DNA of 64,000 bases from Nostoc foliaceum FACHB-393 (GCF_014698505.1 NZ_JACJTD010000017.1:83249-147248), one strand, 5' to 3'; positions 32,086-42,247 are shown, counted from the first letter of the stretch. Numbers and translations are program-made. The notes: generated from the letters alone by a model not told the origin.

Positions 32086-32820
32086 TTAACCTTGTACTCT
32101 GGAATTCACATAAGCATTATTACCAAATAAAGGCACACAATCACTGATGTTAAAGGCGGTTGATAATTCAACATCTGCCTCAAAACCTTTTTCAATCAAC
32201 TCTTTACCAGAACTGCATTTTTTCAAGTACCCCAGTAAATCCTGCTGGAAAGCCTGAAATGTTGTCACAGCAACTTCAGCTTCTGGTGATAAACTGCCAT
32301 GTAAATAACTAAGAATTGCCCCAGCACCAATTAAATCTTCAAATGCAGGACGTAGGCTACCATCTTCTTTCCATCTTTCACCGGCAGGAATTACAGCGAT
32401 TTTATCACCATACTTTTGAGCAAACTGCGCTACAGCTTGGCAATTTCGCAAGCAACCAGCCAAAGTTGGGGTATTCCCTGTATGCAAAGTCAGAAAAGAA
32501 CCATTAGGTGAAGGTAAAACTAGTCTAGTTCCAGCAGGAATCTGAGTCACCGATTTTGGCGAGAGAGAATATCCTGTCATAGTCCAACGTTGTCTATGAC
32601 TTGCCAACTCTGCTTGCACTGATTTGGCATAATCTATGACAGATTCATCCCTCATTGCGTAGGGAAAAATTATCGCGCCGTTCTTGGTGGCAATTTCCAC
32701 GCAGGTAGAAAAAGAGAGAACGTCAACTATTACAATTACATCACTGATGGGAGCGAGTTGAGCAACTCCTTGTGGCCCCCATTCACAGCGTAAATTAAAC
32801 TCTGATTGGTTGTAAATCAT
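32086..32820 (-). CDS. 2-phosphosulfolactate phosphatase family protein (ComB-like)
   Basis: A 244-aa protein with ComB signatures: VIVDVLSFSTCVEIA near the N-terminus, LVLPSPNGS, LAGCLRNC and VIPAGERW. ComB is the phosphatase of archaeal coenzyme M synthesis; cyanobacteria carry homologues of unsettled role. I chose the ATG at 32820; a start at 32856 adds 12 hydrophobic residues that look non-native. Convergent with galE. Confidence 0.88.
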   Translation of the reverse strand: MIYNQSEFNLRCEWGPQGVAQLAPISDVIVIVDVLSFSTCVEIATKNGAIIFPYAMRDESVIDYAKSVQAELASHRQRWTMTGYSLSPKSVTQIPAGTRLVLPSPNGSFLTLHTGNTPTLAGCLRNCQAVAQFAQKYGDKIAVIPAGERWKEDGSLRPAFEDLIGAGAILSYLHGSLSPEAEVAVTTFQAFQQDLLGYLKKCSSGKELIEKGFEADVELSTAFNISDCVPLFGNNAYVNSRVQG

Positions 32821-32950
32821 TGGTGCGATCGCAAAAGACAATATGATAAAAATCAAACCATAGATAAGTAAGGCAGTGTAAATTCTTAAAGGTTTGTAGT
32901 CATCTAAGAAACGCTACGCTAACACGTACAAACTAGAGATTAGTAGTAAG

Positions 32951-33282
32951 TGGTTCAGCAGTTATAATCAATATAAAAAACGGCTGGCACACAAGATAAT
33001 ACAAGAGGTAGTAGAAAACGATATCCACCGGAAGTTCAACTGTTTTTTGACGCAGAACGACATCATTATCAAGTCTTAAATATTGGCTGGAAAGAACAAC
33101 GGAGAATTTATGAAGTCATTATTCATGTTGATATCAAAGACAAAAAAATTTGGATACAAAGAGATGGTACAGAAATCGGTATCGCTAACGAATTAGTTGC
33201 TGCTGGAGTACCTAAAGAAGATATTGTATTAGGATTTCACACTCCTTATAAACGCGAATTTACTGACTTTGCTGTTGGATAA
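32951..33282 (+). pseudogene. Broken xisI (fdxN-element excision controlling factor-like)
   Basis: From about 33031 the frame reads VQLFFDAERHHYQVLNIGW... and ends in GFHTPYKREFTDFAVG with a stop at 33280-33282, the usual C-terminus of XisI. The N-terminal part is in a different frame (HKIIQEVVEN at about 32990-33019) with no start codon, so there is a frameshift near 33020-33030 and a lost start. No xisH partner is adjacent. XisH/XisI homologues are widespread in Nostoc, often away from any excisable element. Confidence 0.8.
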
Positions 33283-33364
33283 ATAGCAAGAAATAAGCAA
33301 TAGTAATCTTTGCCCTAATCATCCACTATCCGCTAAACTCAGAAATGCTGCGTTATTCCTCATC

Positions 33365-34546
33365 ATGTCCGATTTCCAAACTGTTAGTGCTGCTGTTGCC
33401 AAACTCTACAATACCTACCCCTTTCCGCCAGAAGCTTTGTTGGATGAACCACCTCCAGGCTACAACTGGCGCTGGAATTGGCTAGCCGCTCATAACTTCT
33501 GCACAGGCCAAAAACCCCAAAAGCAAGATATTCGGATTTTAGATGCAGGTTGCGGTACTGGTGTAAGTACAGAGTACTTGGTTCACCTCAATCCTCAAGC
33601 TTCAGTTGTGGGAATTGATCTCAGTACTGGCGCTTTAGCTGTAGCAAAAGAGCGTTGTCATCGTTCAGGGGCTACCCGCGTTGAATTTCATCACCTCAGC
33701 TTGTTTGATGTGGAACAGTTACCGGGTGAGTTTGATTTAATTAACTGTGTTGGCGTTTTGCATCATACCTCCGATCCCATTCGCGGTATTCAAGCTTTGG
33801 CGAAAAAGTTAGCCCCAGGCGGCTTAATGCACATTTTTGTGTACGGGGAGTTGGGACGCTGGGAGATTCAACTCATGCAAAAAGCGATCGCACTTCTTCA
33901 AGGTGACAAAAAAGGCGACTACCGCGATGGTGTCCAAGTCGGAAGAAAAATATTTGCCTCTCTACCAGAAAATAACCGAATTGTCAAATACGATAAACAG
34001 CGTTGGTCATTAGAAAATCACAAGGATGAAAACTTTGCGGATATGTATGTTCATCCGCAGGAAATTGACTACAACATAGAGACGCTGTTTGAATTAATTG
34101 ATGCTTCGGGATTAGAGTTTATTGGTTTCTCGAATCCGAGTTTCTGGGATTTAGAGAGACTTCTGGGCAAAGCACCAGAGTTAGTAGAACGGGCAAAAGA
34201 TTTGCGCGATCGCCAAGTCTACCGCCTGATAGAATTACTAGATCCAGAAGTAACTCATTATGAGTTTTTCCTTGGTCGTCCTCCCTTAATCAAGTCCAAC
34301 TGGTCAGACGATAACGCCCTATTGGCAGCTATTCCCGAACTTAATCCTTGTATTCAGGGATTTCCCAGTCAATGTTTCTTTAATTACGATTACCAAATTG
34401 TTAATTTATCTGTAGCAGAGTTTGAGTTTATGCAAAGATGTGATGCAAATTCAAGAGTGGCAGATATTTTAGCAGTTGGGCAACTCGGATTAGATGATGT
34501 AAGAAGGCTTCTTGAGCAACAACTGATTTTATTGACACCTGTTTAA
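33365..34546 (+). CDS. Class I SAM-dependent methyltransferase, long type
   Basis: A 393-aa protein with motif I ILDAGCGTGVSTEYL, GIDLSTGAL and the post-I segment LINCVGVLHHTSDP. The C-terminal ~150 residues form a second domain found in a cyanobacterial methyltransferase family, ending in a winged-helix-like stretch. Substrate unknown. Single gene; the ATG at 33365 is the only good start. Confidence 0.88.
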   Translation: MSDFQTVSAAVAKLYNTYPFPPEALLDEPPPGYNWRWNWLAAHNFCTGQKPQKQDIRILDAGCGTGVSTEYLVHLNPQASVVGIDLSTGALAVAKERCHRSGATRVEFHHLSLFDVEQLPGEFDLINCVGVLHHTSDPIRGIQALAKKLAPGGLMHIFVYGELGRWEIQLMQKAIALLQGDKKGDYRDGVQVGRKIFASLPENNRIVKYDKQRWSLENHKDENFADMYVHPQEIDYNIETLFELIDASGLEFIGFSNPSFWDLERLLGKAPELVERAKDLRDRQVYRLIELLDPEVTHYEFFLGRPPLIKSNWSDDNALLAAIPELNPCIQGFPSQCFFNYDYQIVNLSVAEFEFMQRCDANSRVADILAVGQLGLDDVRRLLEQQLILLTPV

Positions 34547-35053
34547 TTACACTGCACTCTGTTACTGAGTTAATAAAAGCAATTTATACTCGTGGTGATG
34601 AGCGATCGCCTATCACCACTTTTGGCAAATTAATGTAAATTAAGAAAGTGCCCAAGAAACGGGGTATTGTACATCGCAAAAGTTGGAGTTTTCTGGGATT
34701 CAGCAGTGGTGCGATCTTTTATGACAAGCCGCTACTCTACGATTTCTGATTTGCGGTACGTCCATACGCTCTTCAAGCACCAGTTGATTTTATTGACACC
34801 GACTTAATTCAAACACCAAGATGTTATGTAACGACTTTGGAGGAGAATTATTCATTCAAAAAAACTGAAATTGGAAGAAATTTTGAATTTCCAGGCAACA
34901 ATTATTGATTATTCAGCCTCACCCTCCCTCACGTCATCAGCCGCTCTCTCGCTTCTGGGAGCGCGATTTTACTGACTGTGTAACGTTGCCAAGAAGTTAA
35001 TTGTTTTTTCCTAAAGTATTGTTACCGGATCGTGATATGATTCAGCTGACTGA
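34547..35053. other. Spacer before the atp operon with a short copy of the methyltransferase tail
   Basis: No intact gene. At about 34719-34805 a short frame starts at ATG and ends QLILLTPT-stop, nearly the same as the QLILLTPV-stop end of the gene just upstream, also at the DNA level (GATTTTATTGACACC). This is probably the remnant of a tandem copy. The rest should hold the atp promoter. Confidence 0.5.
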
Positions 35054-35536
35054 ATGTGCAGTCATCATAATTTAGCTGTACTGGTTTCAAGTCTCGTGAG
35101 CTTGTCAGACGAATCAATTGCGCCCACTCCGACAACGCAACAAGATGCTAAAACTGGTTCTGGAGACACAGAATCAGATAACTCTATGCAAGAGTTTTAT
35201 CAACTCTTCCAGCGGTTGTTGGTAATCACGCTTGTCTTGACGGGGGTTATTTTTATCTCTGTGTGGATTTTTTATTCCTTAAACATTGCCCTAAATTATT
35301 TAATTGGGGCGTGTACAGGTGTGGTTTACTTAAAAATGTTGGCTAGAGATGTTGAGCAGCTCGGTAGTGAGAAAACCAGTCTGAGCAAAACTCGTTTTGC
35401 TCTGTTTATTGGAGTGATGATCGTGGCAACTCAATGGCGTGAGCTACAGATTCTGCCCATTTTTTTGGGATTTCTAACTTACAAAGCTACGCTCTTCGTC
35501 TATATGGTGCAAATTGCGTTCATTCCTGATTCTTAA
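35054..35536 (+). CDS. atpI: ATP synthase protein I
   Basis: A 160-aa protein with four hydrophobic helices and a cytosolic N-terminus, fitting AtpI/Atp1 of cyanobacterial operons, an assembly/assisting factor for the c-ring. Start ATG 35054; a GTG at 35096 (VSLSDES) is an alternative used in some relatives. First gene of the operon. Confidence 0.9.
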   Translation: MCSHHNLAVLVSSLVSLSDESIAPTPTTQQDAKTGSGDTESDNSMQEFYQLFQRLLVITLVLTGVIFISVWIFYSLNIALNYLIGACTGVVYLKMLARDVEQLGSEKTSLSKTRFALFIGVMIVATQWRELQILPIFLGFLTYKATLFVYMVQIAFIPDS

Positions 35537-35597
35537 AAAGTCAGGCTCACTAAAGATAGTAATCCCATCCTCGCTCGTTGGGGAAAATGCTTGAAGA

Positions 35598-36359
35598 ATG
35601 CAAATGCTTAGTGTCTTAAACGCCTTTAATTCTTTTCCCCTCGCCGAATTAGAAGTAGGTCATCATTTCTATTGGCAGTTGGGCAATCTTAAAATTCATG
35701 GGCAAGTTTTTCTCACCTCATGGTTTGTGATTAGCATTCTAGTAGTGGCTTCAATAGCTGCTACTCGCAACGCACAAAGAATTCCCAAAGGCATCCAGAA
35801 TTTGATGGAATATGCCCTAGAATTTATTCGTGATTTGGCCAAAAACCAACTTGGTGAGAAAGAGTACCGCCCTTGGGTGCCATTTATTGGCACATTGTTC
35901 TTGTTTATTTTCGTATCGAACTGGTCAGGTGCGCTAATTCCCTGGAAGCTCATCAAGCTACCTTCGGGTGAATTGGCAGCTCCCACCAATGACATCAATA
36001 CGACTGTTGCATTAGCACTGCTAACATCCTTAGCGTACTTTTACGCGGGTTTTAGCAAACGGGGTTTAGGCTACTTTAAGAAATATATAGAGCCAACACC
36101 CGTTTTGTTGCCGATCGCAATTCTAGAAGATTTCACCAAGCCCCTCTCCCTAAGCTTCCGGCTATTTGGTAATATTTTGGCGGATGAATTGGTAGTCGCG
36201 GTGTTGGTGCTGCTAGTTCCTCTATTTGTACCTCTGCCTGTAATGGCCTTGGGTTTATTTACCAGTGCCATTCAAGCCCTGGTTTTTGCCACCCTAGCCG
36301 GAGCATACATTCATGAGGCAATGGAGGGGCATGGTGGAGATGAGCATGAGGAGCATTAA
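35598..36359 (+). CDS. atpB: F0F1 ATP synthase subunit a
   Basis: A 253-aa membrane protein with the [13 protein letters not shown] segment, which includes the essential arginine of the proton path, and the C-terminal [15 protein letters not shown]. It forms the proton half-channels against the c-ring in the thylakoid membrane. Sixty-one bases after atpI. Confidence 0.97.
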   Translation: MQMLSVLNAFNSFPLAELEVGHHFYWQLGNLKIHGQVFLTSWFVISILVVASIAATRNAQRIPKGIQNLMEYALEFIRDLAKNQLGEKEYRPWVPFIGTLFLFIFVSNWSGALIPWKLIKLPSGELAAPTNDINTTVALALLTSLAYFYAGFSKRGLGYFKKYIEPTPVLLPIAILEDFTKPLSLSFRLFGNILADELVVAVLVLLVPLFVPLPVMALGLFTSAIQALVFATLAGAYIHEAMEGHGGDEHEEH

Positions 36360-36469
36360 ACTTCTCAGTTGATAGCACAGTTCCAAGAGCATGTTCGCTC
36401 AAAACATCGCAAAGCGCGATCGATCAAAGAACTCATGTGCAGCGTGAAAACCACGTTTCTAATCGTTAA

Positions 36470-36757
<288 letters not shown>

Positions 36758-36780
36758 TACCTAAAAATTTTGTGAGTGTG

Positions 36781-36803
36781 GAGACGTGAATTATCACGCC
36801 TCT
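36781..36803. repeat. Palindromic repeat between atpE and the b' gene
   Basis: GAGACGTGAATTATCACGCCTC is a degenerate copy of the GAGACGCGATTAATCGCGTCT palindrome found twice between atpH and atpA. It may form a stem that tunes the very high c-subunit message relative to the genes downstream. Confidence 0.6.
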
Positions 36804-36938
36804 ACAATCAAAACCTTTTGGGTATCTCAATAGTTATAATGTTCAGTTGACCCTTGTTGGCTATGGGTCTCTAAAATATGAAAGGTTGGATGACGTTGCT
36901 AGCCATGAAAACTGCTACTCCAGCCAAAGAGGAGACAA

Positions 36939-37370
36939 ATGTTTGATTTCGATGCTACCTTGCCCTTCATGGCATTGCAATTCCTGCTATTGGCAGCTTT
37001 GTTGAATGCAATTTTCTATAAGCCACTGACCAAGGTACTAGACGATCGCGATAGTTACATCCGAACGAATACCCTTGAGGCGCGGGAGAGCTTGGCTAAA
37101 GCCGAGCGCTTGGCTACCGAATATGAGCAGCAACTAGCAGACGCTCGCAGACAATCGCAAGCTACTGTAGAAGCGGCTCAACTTGAAGCTAAGAAAATTA
37201 CTGCCGAGAAAATAGCTGAGGCCCAAAAGGAAGCTCAGTCTCAACGAGAACAAGCTTCTGTTGAAATAGAACAACAAAAGCAAGAAGCTTTTCGCACCTT
37301 AGAGCAACAAGTTGATGCTCTAAGCAGGCAGATTCTAGAAAAACTATTGGGGCCAACTCCAGTTAGATAA
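36939..37370 (+). CDS. atpF2: F0F1 ATP synthase subunit b'
   Basis: A 143-aa peripheral-stalk subunit: one N-terminal membrane helix ([18 protein letters not shown]) and a long charged helix rich in A, E, Q and K. Photosynthetic bacteria use the b/b' heterodimer instead of b2. Ribosome site GAGGAG seven bases before the ATG. The symbol atpG is also used for this gene. Confidence 0.94.
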   Translation: MFDFDATLPFMALQFLLLAALLNAIFYKPLTKVLDDRDSYIRTNTLEARESLAKAERLATEYEQQLADARRQSQATVEAAQLEAKKITAEKIAEAQKEAQSQREQASVEIEQQKQEAFRTLEQQVDALSRQILEKLLGPTPVR

Positions 37371-37562
37371 GCTAACGAGATTGGTTCTGTGTAAAGCATA
37401 CGCGCAACTGGGCCCTAGTCCAGAGCGCAAAATTTAAGTGTCAAAAAAGGCACTTTTTCCCTTCTGGGGAAAGATACTTAATTTCCTGACAGGGAAAAGA
37501 TACTTAAATTTCCTTCCCTTGGGAAAATACAACGTATTAGCAAGCGAGCAGCGCACTTGTAA

Positions 37563-38135
37563 ATGGGTATCATGGGGACATTCTTATTACTTGCCGCAGA
37601 AGCGAACGCTGTTCACTCTGAATTGGCAGAAGGCGCAGCAGAAGGTGGTTTCGGTCTAAACCTAGACATTTTTGAAACCAATCTGATCAATCTAGCGATT
37701 CTGATTGGCATATTATTCTACTTCGGACGTAAGGTTTTAAGCAATATCCTGAACGAGCGACAATCCAATATTGCCACCGCAATTCAGGAAGCAGAAGGAC
37801 GCTTAAAAGAGGCAAAGACTGCCCTTTCCCAAGCGCAAGAGCAGTTGAAGCAATCTCAGGCAGAGGCAGAACGCATCCGCCAATCTGCCGTAGAAAACGC
37901 CCAAAAGGCGAAAGAAGCCTTGTTGGCGAAGGCAGTGCAAGACGTAGAACGCTTAAAACAAACAGCAGCAGCAGATTTAAACACCGAAACAGAGCGAGCG
38001 ATCGCTCAACTACGGCAACGAGTTGCTACACTAGCATTGCAAAAAGTCGAATCGCAACTCAAAGGCGGGATTGCCGACGATGCTCAACAAAGTTTAATTG
38101 ATCGTAGCATCGCACAACTGGGAGGCAATGTATGA
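37563..38135 (+). CDS. atpF: F0F1 ATP synthase subunit b
   Basis: A 190-aa stalk subunit: a short N-terminal leader, membrane helix ([15 protein letters not shown]) and a long coiled coil. The start ATG at 37563 is followed by another at 37572. Its last four bases overlap the delta gene (ATGA). Two near-identical GGGAAA(A)GATACTTAA(A)TTTCC repeats (about 37467-37512) lie in its leader. Confidence 0.95.
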   Translation: MGIMGTFLLLAAEANAVHSELAEGAAEGGFGLNLDIFETNLINLAILIGILFYFGRKVLSNILNERQSNIATAIQEAEGRLKEAKTALSQAQEQLKQSQAEAERIRQSAVENAQKAKEALLAKAVQDVERLKQTAAADLNTETERAIAQLRQRVATLALQKVESQLKGGIADDAQQSLIDRSIAQLGGNV

Positions 38136-38686
38136 CAAGTCAGGTAGCGGCAGCCGAAGTAGCCCAACCTTACGCACAGGCACTTTTGTCAATAGCGCAA
38201 TCGAAAAATTTGACAGAAGAGTTCGGGGAAGATGCGCGCACTTTCCTGGGATTGCTCAGAGCAGACAAACAGCTACACAACTTCTTCAGCAATCCGTTTA
38301 TTCAGGCTGAGAACAAAAAAGCTCTCATCAAACAAATACTCGGTGAAGGCTCTAACCCCTACTTACGCAACTTTTTGTTGGTACTAGTAGACAAACGCCG
38401 CATTGCATTCTTGGAATCGATTTTTCAACAATATCTGGCGCTGTTGCGGCAGCTGAATCAAACCGTATTAGCGGAAGTAGTTTCAGCCGTTCCCCTCACA
38501 GAAGCTCAACAGCAGGCGATCACAGAAAAGGTGATTGCCATAACTAATGCTCGCCAGGTAGAACTAGAAACCAAGGTAGACAGTGAGTTAATTGGTGGTG
38601 TGATCATTAAAGTAGGTTCGCAGGTAATTGACGCCAGTATCCGGGGTCAGTTGCGCCGCCTTTCATTGCGCTTAACTAATAGCTAG
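38132..38686 (+). CDS. atpH: F0F1 ATP synthase subunit delta
   Basis: A 184-aa subunit linking the peripheral stalk to the F1 head. The N-terminal helix bundle starts with [10 protein letters not shown] and the C-terminal part has the family signature [20 protein letters not shown]. Translationally coupled to subunit b through ATGA. Called atpD in some cyanobacterial papers. Confidence 0.96.
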   Translation: MTSQVAAAEVAQPYAQALLSIAQSKNLTEEFGEDARTFLGLLRADKQLHNFFSNPFIQAENKKALIKQILGEGSNPYLRNFLLVLVDKRRIAFLESIFQQYLALLRQLNQTVLAEVVSAVPLTEAQQQAITEKVIAITNARQVELETKVDSELIGGVIIKVGSQVIDASIRGQLRRLSLRLTNS

Positions 38687-38705
38687 AAAGTTAGGAGTTA
38701 GGGAG

Positions 38706-38758
38706 ACGCGATTAATCGCGTACAAAAGTTAAGAGTAGAGACGCGATTAATCGCGTCT
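38706..38758. repeat. Two copies of a GACGCGATTAATCGCGT palindrome
   Basis: ACGCGATTAATCGCGT occurs perfectly at 38706-38721 and again at 38741-38756, the second within a 20-base palindrome AGACGCGATTAATCGCGTCT (38739-38758). They lie in the atpH-atpA spacer among GTTAGGAGTTA-type repeats (38687-38870). Confidence 0.85.
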
Positions 38759-38894
38759 GTACAGTTAGGAGTTAAGTAAATAGTAATTTATTTTGACTTT
38801 TAACTTGTAATTTTTGCATTTTTAACTCATCACTCCTAACTCTTAACTCCTAACTGAATTCATTTTTCCGTCTCGAAAGCAAAAAGATAGACAC

Positions 38895-40415
38895 ATGAGC
38901 ATATCAATTAGACCTGACGAAATTAGCAGCATTATTCAACAACAAATCGAGCAATACGATCAAGAGGTCAAAGTTGCTAACGTTGGTACCGTCCTACAAG
39001 TAGGTGACGGTATTGCCCGGATCTATGGTCTGGAAAAGGCTATGGCTGGGGAACTCTTAGAATTTGAAGATGGCACAATTGGCATCGCCCAGAACTTAGA
39101 AGAAGACAACGTAGGCGCGGTGTTGATGGGTGAAGGGCTGGAAATTCAAGAAGGTAGTTCTGTAACCGCTACTGGTAGAATTGCTCAGATTCCAGTAGGA
39201 GAAGCCTTAATTGGAAGAGTTGTAGACGCTTTAGGTCGTCCCATCGATGGTAAGGGAGACATCAAATCCTCAGAAAGCCGTTTGATTGAATCTCCAGCGC
39301 CTGGTATCATTGCTCGTCGGTCTGTACACGAACCCATGCAAACGGGTATCACAGCTATTGACTCAATGATTCCCATCGGTCGTGGTCAGCGCGAATTGAT
39401 TATTGGTGACCGTCAAACCGGCAAAACTGCGATCGCAATCGACACCATCATCAACCAAAAAGAAGAAGATGTAGTTTGTGTCTACGTTGCAATCGGTCAA
39501 AAGGCTTCCACCGTAGCTAACGTGGTGCAGACATTGCAAGAAAAAGGTGCGATGGATTACACCATCGTCGTCGCCGCTAGCGCCAGTGAACCAGCAACAC
39601 TGCAATACCTAGCTCCTTACACAGGCGCAACTATTGCCGAGTACTTTATGTACAAAGGCAAAGCTACCCTAGTAATTTACGACGATCTTTCCAAGCAAGC
39701 CCAAGCTTATCGCCAAATGTCCCTGCTGCTACGTCGCCCACCCGGACGCGAAGCTTACCCCGGAGATGTATTCTACATTCACTCTCGTTTGTTAGAAAGA
39801 GCCGCAAAGCTAAGTGACGAATTAGGTAAAGGCAGCATGACCGCCCTACCAATCATCGAAACCCAAGCTGGTGACGTTTCGGCATACATCCCCACAAACG
39901 TAATTTCCATTACCGATGGTCAGATATTCCTGTCTTCTGACTTATTTAACGCTGGTATCCGTCCAGCTGTGAACCCAGGTATTTCAGTATCCCGCGTGGG
40001 TTCTGCGGCGCAAACCAAGGCAATGAAAAAAGTTGCCGGTAAGATTAAATTGGAACTAGCCCAATTTGACGACCTGCAAGCCTTTGCTCAATTTGCTTCC
40101 GACTTAGATAAAGCTACTCAAGACCAGTTGGCACGGGGTCAACGGTTACGCGAACTTCTCAAGCAGCCACAAAATTCGCCACTCTCGGTATACGAGCAAG
40201 TAGCAATTCTGTACGCTGGTATCAATGGTTACTTGGATGACGTTCCTGTAGATAAAGTCACAACCTTTACCCAAGGTCTGCGGGAGTACTTAAAGACTGG
40301 TAAAACCCAGTATGCCGAAGGAGTAAGAACCTCAAAAGCACTAGGTGATGCAGAAGAAGCTGCATTAAAGGAAGCACTTACCGAATACAAGAAGACCTTC
40401 AAAGCAGCAGCGTAA
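38895..40415 (+). CDS. atpA: F0F1 ATP synthase subunit alpha
   Basis: A 506-aa nucleotide-binding subunit: [15 protein letters not shown] is the P-loop, and the [17 protein letters not shown] signature of F1 subunits is present. It is the non-catalytic partner of beta in the hexamer; beta and epsilon are not in this window, as expected for cyanobacteria. It is flanked by repeat-filled spacers on both sides (208 and 96 bases). Confidence 0.98.
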   Translation: MSISIRPDEISSIIQQQIEQYDQEVKVANVGTVLQVGDGIARIYGLEKAMAGELLEFEDGTIGIAQNLEEDNVGAVLMGEGLEIQEGSSVTATGRIAQIPVGEALIGRVVDALGRPIDGKGDIKSSESRLIESPAPGIIARRSVHEPMQTGITAIDSMIPIGRGQRELIIGDRQTGKTAIAIDTIINQKEEDVVCVYVAIGQKASTVANVVQTLQEKGAMDYTIVVAASASEPATLQYLAPYTGATIAEYFMYKGKATLVIYDDLSKQAQAYRQMSLLLRRPPGREAYPGDVFYIHSRLLERAAKLSDELGKGSMTALPIIETQAGDVSAYIPTNVISITDGQIFLSSDLFNAGIRPAVNPGISVSRVGSAAQTKAMKKVAGKIKLELAQFDDLQAFAQFASDLDKATQDQLARGQRLRELLKQPQNSPLSVYEQVAILYAGINGYLDDVPVDKVTTFTQGLREYLKTGKTQYAEGVRTSKALGDAEEAALKEALTEYKKTFKAAA

Positions 40416-40432
40416 TAAAAGTGAGGAGTGAA

Positions 40433-40505
40433 GAGTTAAGAGTTAAAAGTTAATGAAATACTCCTAGCTCTTAACTCCTAACTCCTAACTCCTAACTCCT
40501 AACTC
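40433..40505 (+). repeat. Heptanucleotide CTAACTC array and stem abutting the gamma gene start
   Basis: TAACTCC repeats about five times at 40472-40505 and ends 6 bases before the gamma ATG. GAGTTAAGAGTT (40433-40444) can pair with AGCTCTTAACTC (40466-40477). This is the STRR class of heterocystous cyanobacteria. No Shine-Dalgarno sequence remains before the ATG at 40512. Confidence 0.85.
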
Positions 40506-40511
40506 AAGAAT

Positions 40512-41459
40512 ATGGCCAATCTAAAAGCAATACGTGATCGCATTCAGTCGGTCAAAAACACCAAAAAAATCACAGAAGCCATGCGTCTCGTAGCTGCGGC
40601 TAGAGTGCGTCGGGCACAAGAACAAGTGCTAGCGACTCGCCCCTTTGCCGATCGCTTGGCACAAGTATTGTATGGTTTACAAAGTCGTCTGCGGTTTGAA
40701 GAAGCAAACCTGCCACTACTGAGAAAACGGGAAGTTAAGTCAGTCGGGCTATTGGTAATTTCAGGCGATCGCGGTCTATGCGGCGGCTACAATAATAACG
40801 TTATCCGTCGTGCAGAAAACCGCGCCAAAGAAATCAAGGCAGAAGGTTTAAACTATCAATTTGTGTTAGTCGGACGCAAATCTACGCAGTACTTTCAACG
40901 CCGCGATCAGCCAATTGATGCTACTTACAGCGGCTTAGAGCAAATCCCTACCGCAGCAGAAGCCAATCAGATTGCCGACCAACTACTTTCCTTGTTCCTT
41001 TCGGAAGAAGTAGACCGCATCGAATTAATCTATACCAGATTCCTTTCCTTGGTTAGCTCCCGTCCTGTGGTGCAAACCTTACTGCCCCTCGATCCGCAAG
41101 GCCTAGAAGCAGCCGATGATGAAATCTTCCGCTTGACAACCCGTGGCGGTAAATTTGAAGTCGAACGGGAGAAAGTGGCTAGCCAAGTCCGCCCGTTGGC
41201 TCCTGACATGATTTTCGAGCAAGATCCAGTGCAGATTCTCGATTCTTTGTTGCCCCTGTATCTAAGTAACCAGCTATTGCGGGCGCTGCAAGAATCTGCG
41301 GCTAGTGAGCTAGCAGCGCGGATGACAGCCATGAGTAATGCCAGTGAAAATGCTGGTGAACTGATTAACACTCTTACGCTGTCTTACAACAAAGCCCGAC
41401 AAGCTGCTATTACCCAAGAACTCCTTGAGGTTGTAGGTGGTGCTGAAGCACTGACTTAG
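40512..41459 (+). CDS. atpG: F0F1 ATP synthase subunit gamma
   Basis: A 315-aa central stalk subunit. [21 protein letters not shown] starts the N-terminal rotor helix, [13 protein letters not shown] is the family motif and the C-terminal helix carries [10 protein letters not shown]. The cyanobacterial insert (about residues 195-235) is present but lacks the cysteine pair that makes chloroplast gamma thiol-regulated. Called atpC in many cyanobacterial papers. Last gene of the operon. Confidence 0.96.
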   Translation: MANLKAIRDRIQSVKNTKKITEAMRLVAAARVRRAQEQVLATRPFADRLAQVLYGLQSRLRFEEANLPLLRKREVKSVGLLVISGDRGLCGGYNNNVIRRAENRAKEIKAEGLNYQFVLVGRKSTQYFQRRDQPIDATYSGLEQIPTAAEANQIADQLLSLFLSEEVDRIELIYTRFLSLVSSRPVVQTLLPLDPQGLEAADDEIFRLTTRGGKFEVEREKVASQVRPLAPDMIFEQDPVQILDSLLPLYLSNQLLRALQESAASELAARMTAMSNASENAGELINTLTLSYNKARQAAITQELLEVVGGAEALT

Positions 41460-41497
41460 GGTATAGCTAATTATTTATTTGTAGTGCTTTGTAATAT

Positions 41498-41543
41498 ATA
41501 GCCAATTGCTAATCTTAAAATAATTAGCAATTGGCTATTTTTA
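41498..41543 (+). terminator. Terminator of the atp operon
   Basis: A perfect 16-bp stem: ATAGCCAATTGCTAAT (41498-41513) with ATTAGCAATTGGCTAT (41523-41538), a 9-base loop, then TTTTT. It begins 39 bases after the gamma stop. Confidence 0.93.
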
Positions 41544-41546
41544 GTT

Positions 41547-41637
41547 AGGACTTACGCAAAATCATGAAAAAACGAACCGCCAAGTACGCCAAGTGCGCCA
41601 AGTAATAAGAATTGTAGAGGCTTTTTGCGTAAGTCCT
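41547..41637. mobile_element. MITE-like 91-bp element with 14-bp perfect terminal inverted repeats
   Basis: AGGACTTACGCAAA (41547-41560) is the exact inverse of TTTGCGTAAGTCCT (41624-41637). The inside has three CGCCAAGT-like direct repeats (about 41579-41602) and no reading frame. GTT flanks both ends (41544-41546 and 41638-41640), a possible 3-bp target duplication. AGGACTTACGCAAA ends with similar interiors are common in Nostoc-type genomes. Confidence 0.8.
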
Positions 41638-41842
41638 GTTAGTATTTGGGACTTTTAACTAGATGACATTGACGGTATATGGGCCATTATGTACTGAGGT
41701 TTATCAACAAACTATACTGTTGTATAGAGCCAAGTTCATATAAAGATACCCTGTGTTTCTCAGCAGCACTGGCATGAACCAAAATTTTTGTCTAGCAACA
41801 CATTTCAAAAATTGCGTATTATAATTAAATTATGAAGCGCAT

Positions 41843-42229
41843 GGGTCCGTCACGGTTTCGACAGGTTGGCGAACGCTGCTCTGTGATTCAGGTCGAGAGT
41901 GAGTCTCCTCTCGAAAATCAAAGGCTCAAACAAAAAGTAAATGCGAATAACATCGTTAACTTTGCTCGTAAGGATGCTCTAGTAGCTGCCTAAACACCTC
42001 TTATAGGTTCGAGCGTCTTTAGTTCGACTCCGTTAAGGACTGAAGACCAACCCCCAACGGATGCTCTAGCAAGCGTTCTCTGGTTGGCTTGCTGGCTAAG
42101 ATTAAATCAGAGCATCCTACGTTCGGGATAATGAACGATTCCCGCCTTGAGGGTCAGAAAGGCTAAACCTGTGAATGAGCGGGGGGTCAATACCCAATTT
42201 GGACAGCAGTTCGACTCTGCTCGGATCCA
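41843..42229 (+). ncRNA. ssrA: Transfer-messenger RNA (one-piece tmRNA)
   Basis: The 5' end GGGTCCGTCACGGTTTCGACAGG and the 3' end TTCGACTCTGCTCGGATCCA pair as an alanine-tRNA-like acceptor (GGGTCCG with CGGATCC) with T arm. The tag frame at 41943-41993 encodes ANNIVNFARKDALVAA and a stop. The molecule rescues stalled ribosomes and marks the products for proteolysis. CCA is not encoded, and pseudoknot-rich sequence follows the tag. The gene is unpermuted. Confidence 0.97.
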
Positions 42230-42247
42230 CTAAGAATAAATAACAAG

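Larger units (their letters stand above)
41460..41842. other. Spacer between atp operon and ssrA
   Basis: Holds the atp terminator (41498-41543), a MITE-like element (41547-41637) and about 200 bases of AT-rich sequence that should carry the ssrA promoter; no boxes assigned with confidence. Confidence 0.6.

Noticed and set aside
41843..42229. tmRNA region first considered as tRNA plus repeats
   Set aside because: The tag frame, the GGGTCCG/CGGATCC closing stem and the length make it a one-piece tmRNA; no separate tRNA was seen anywhere in the window.
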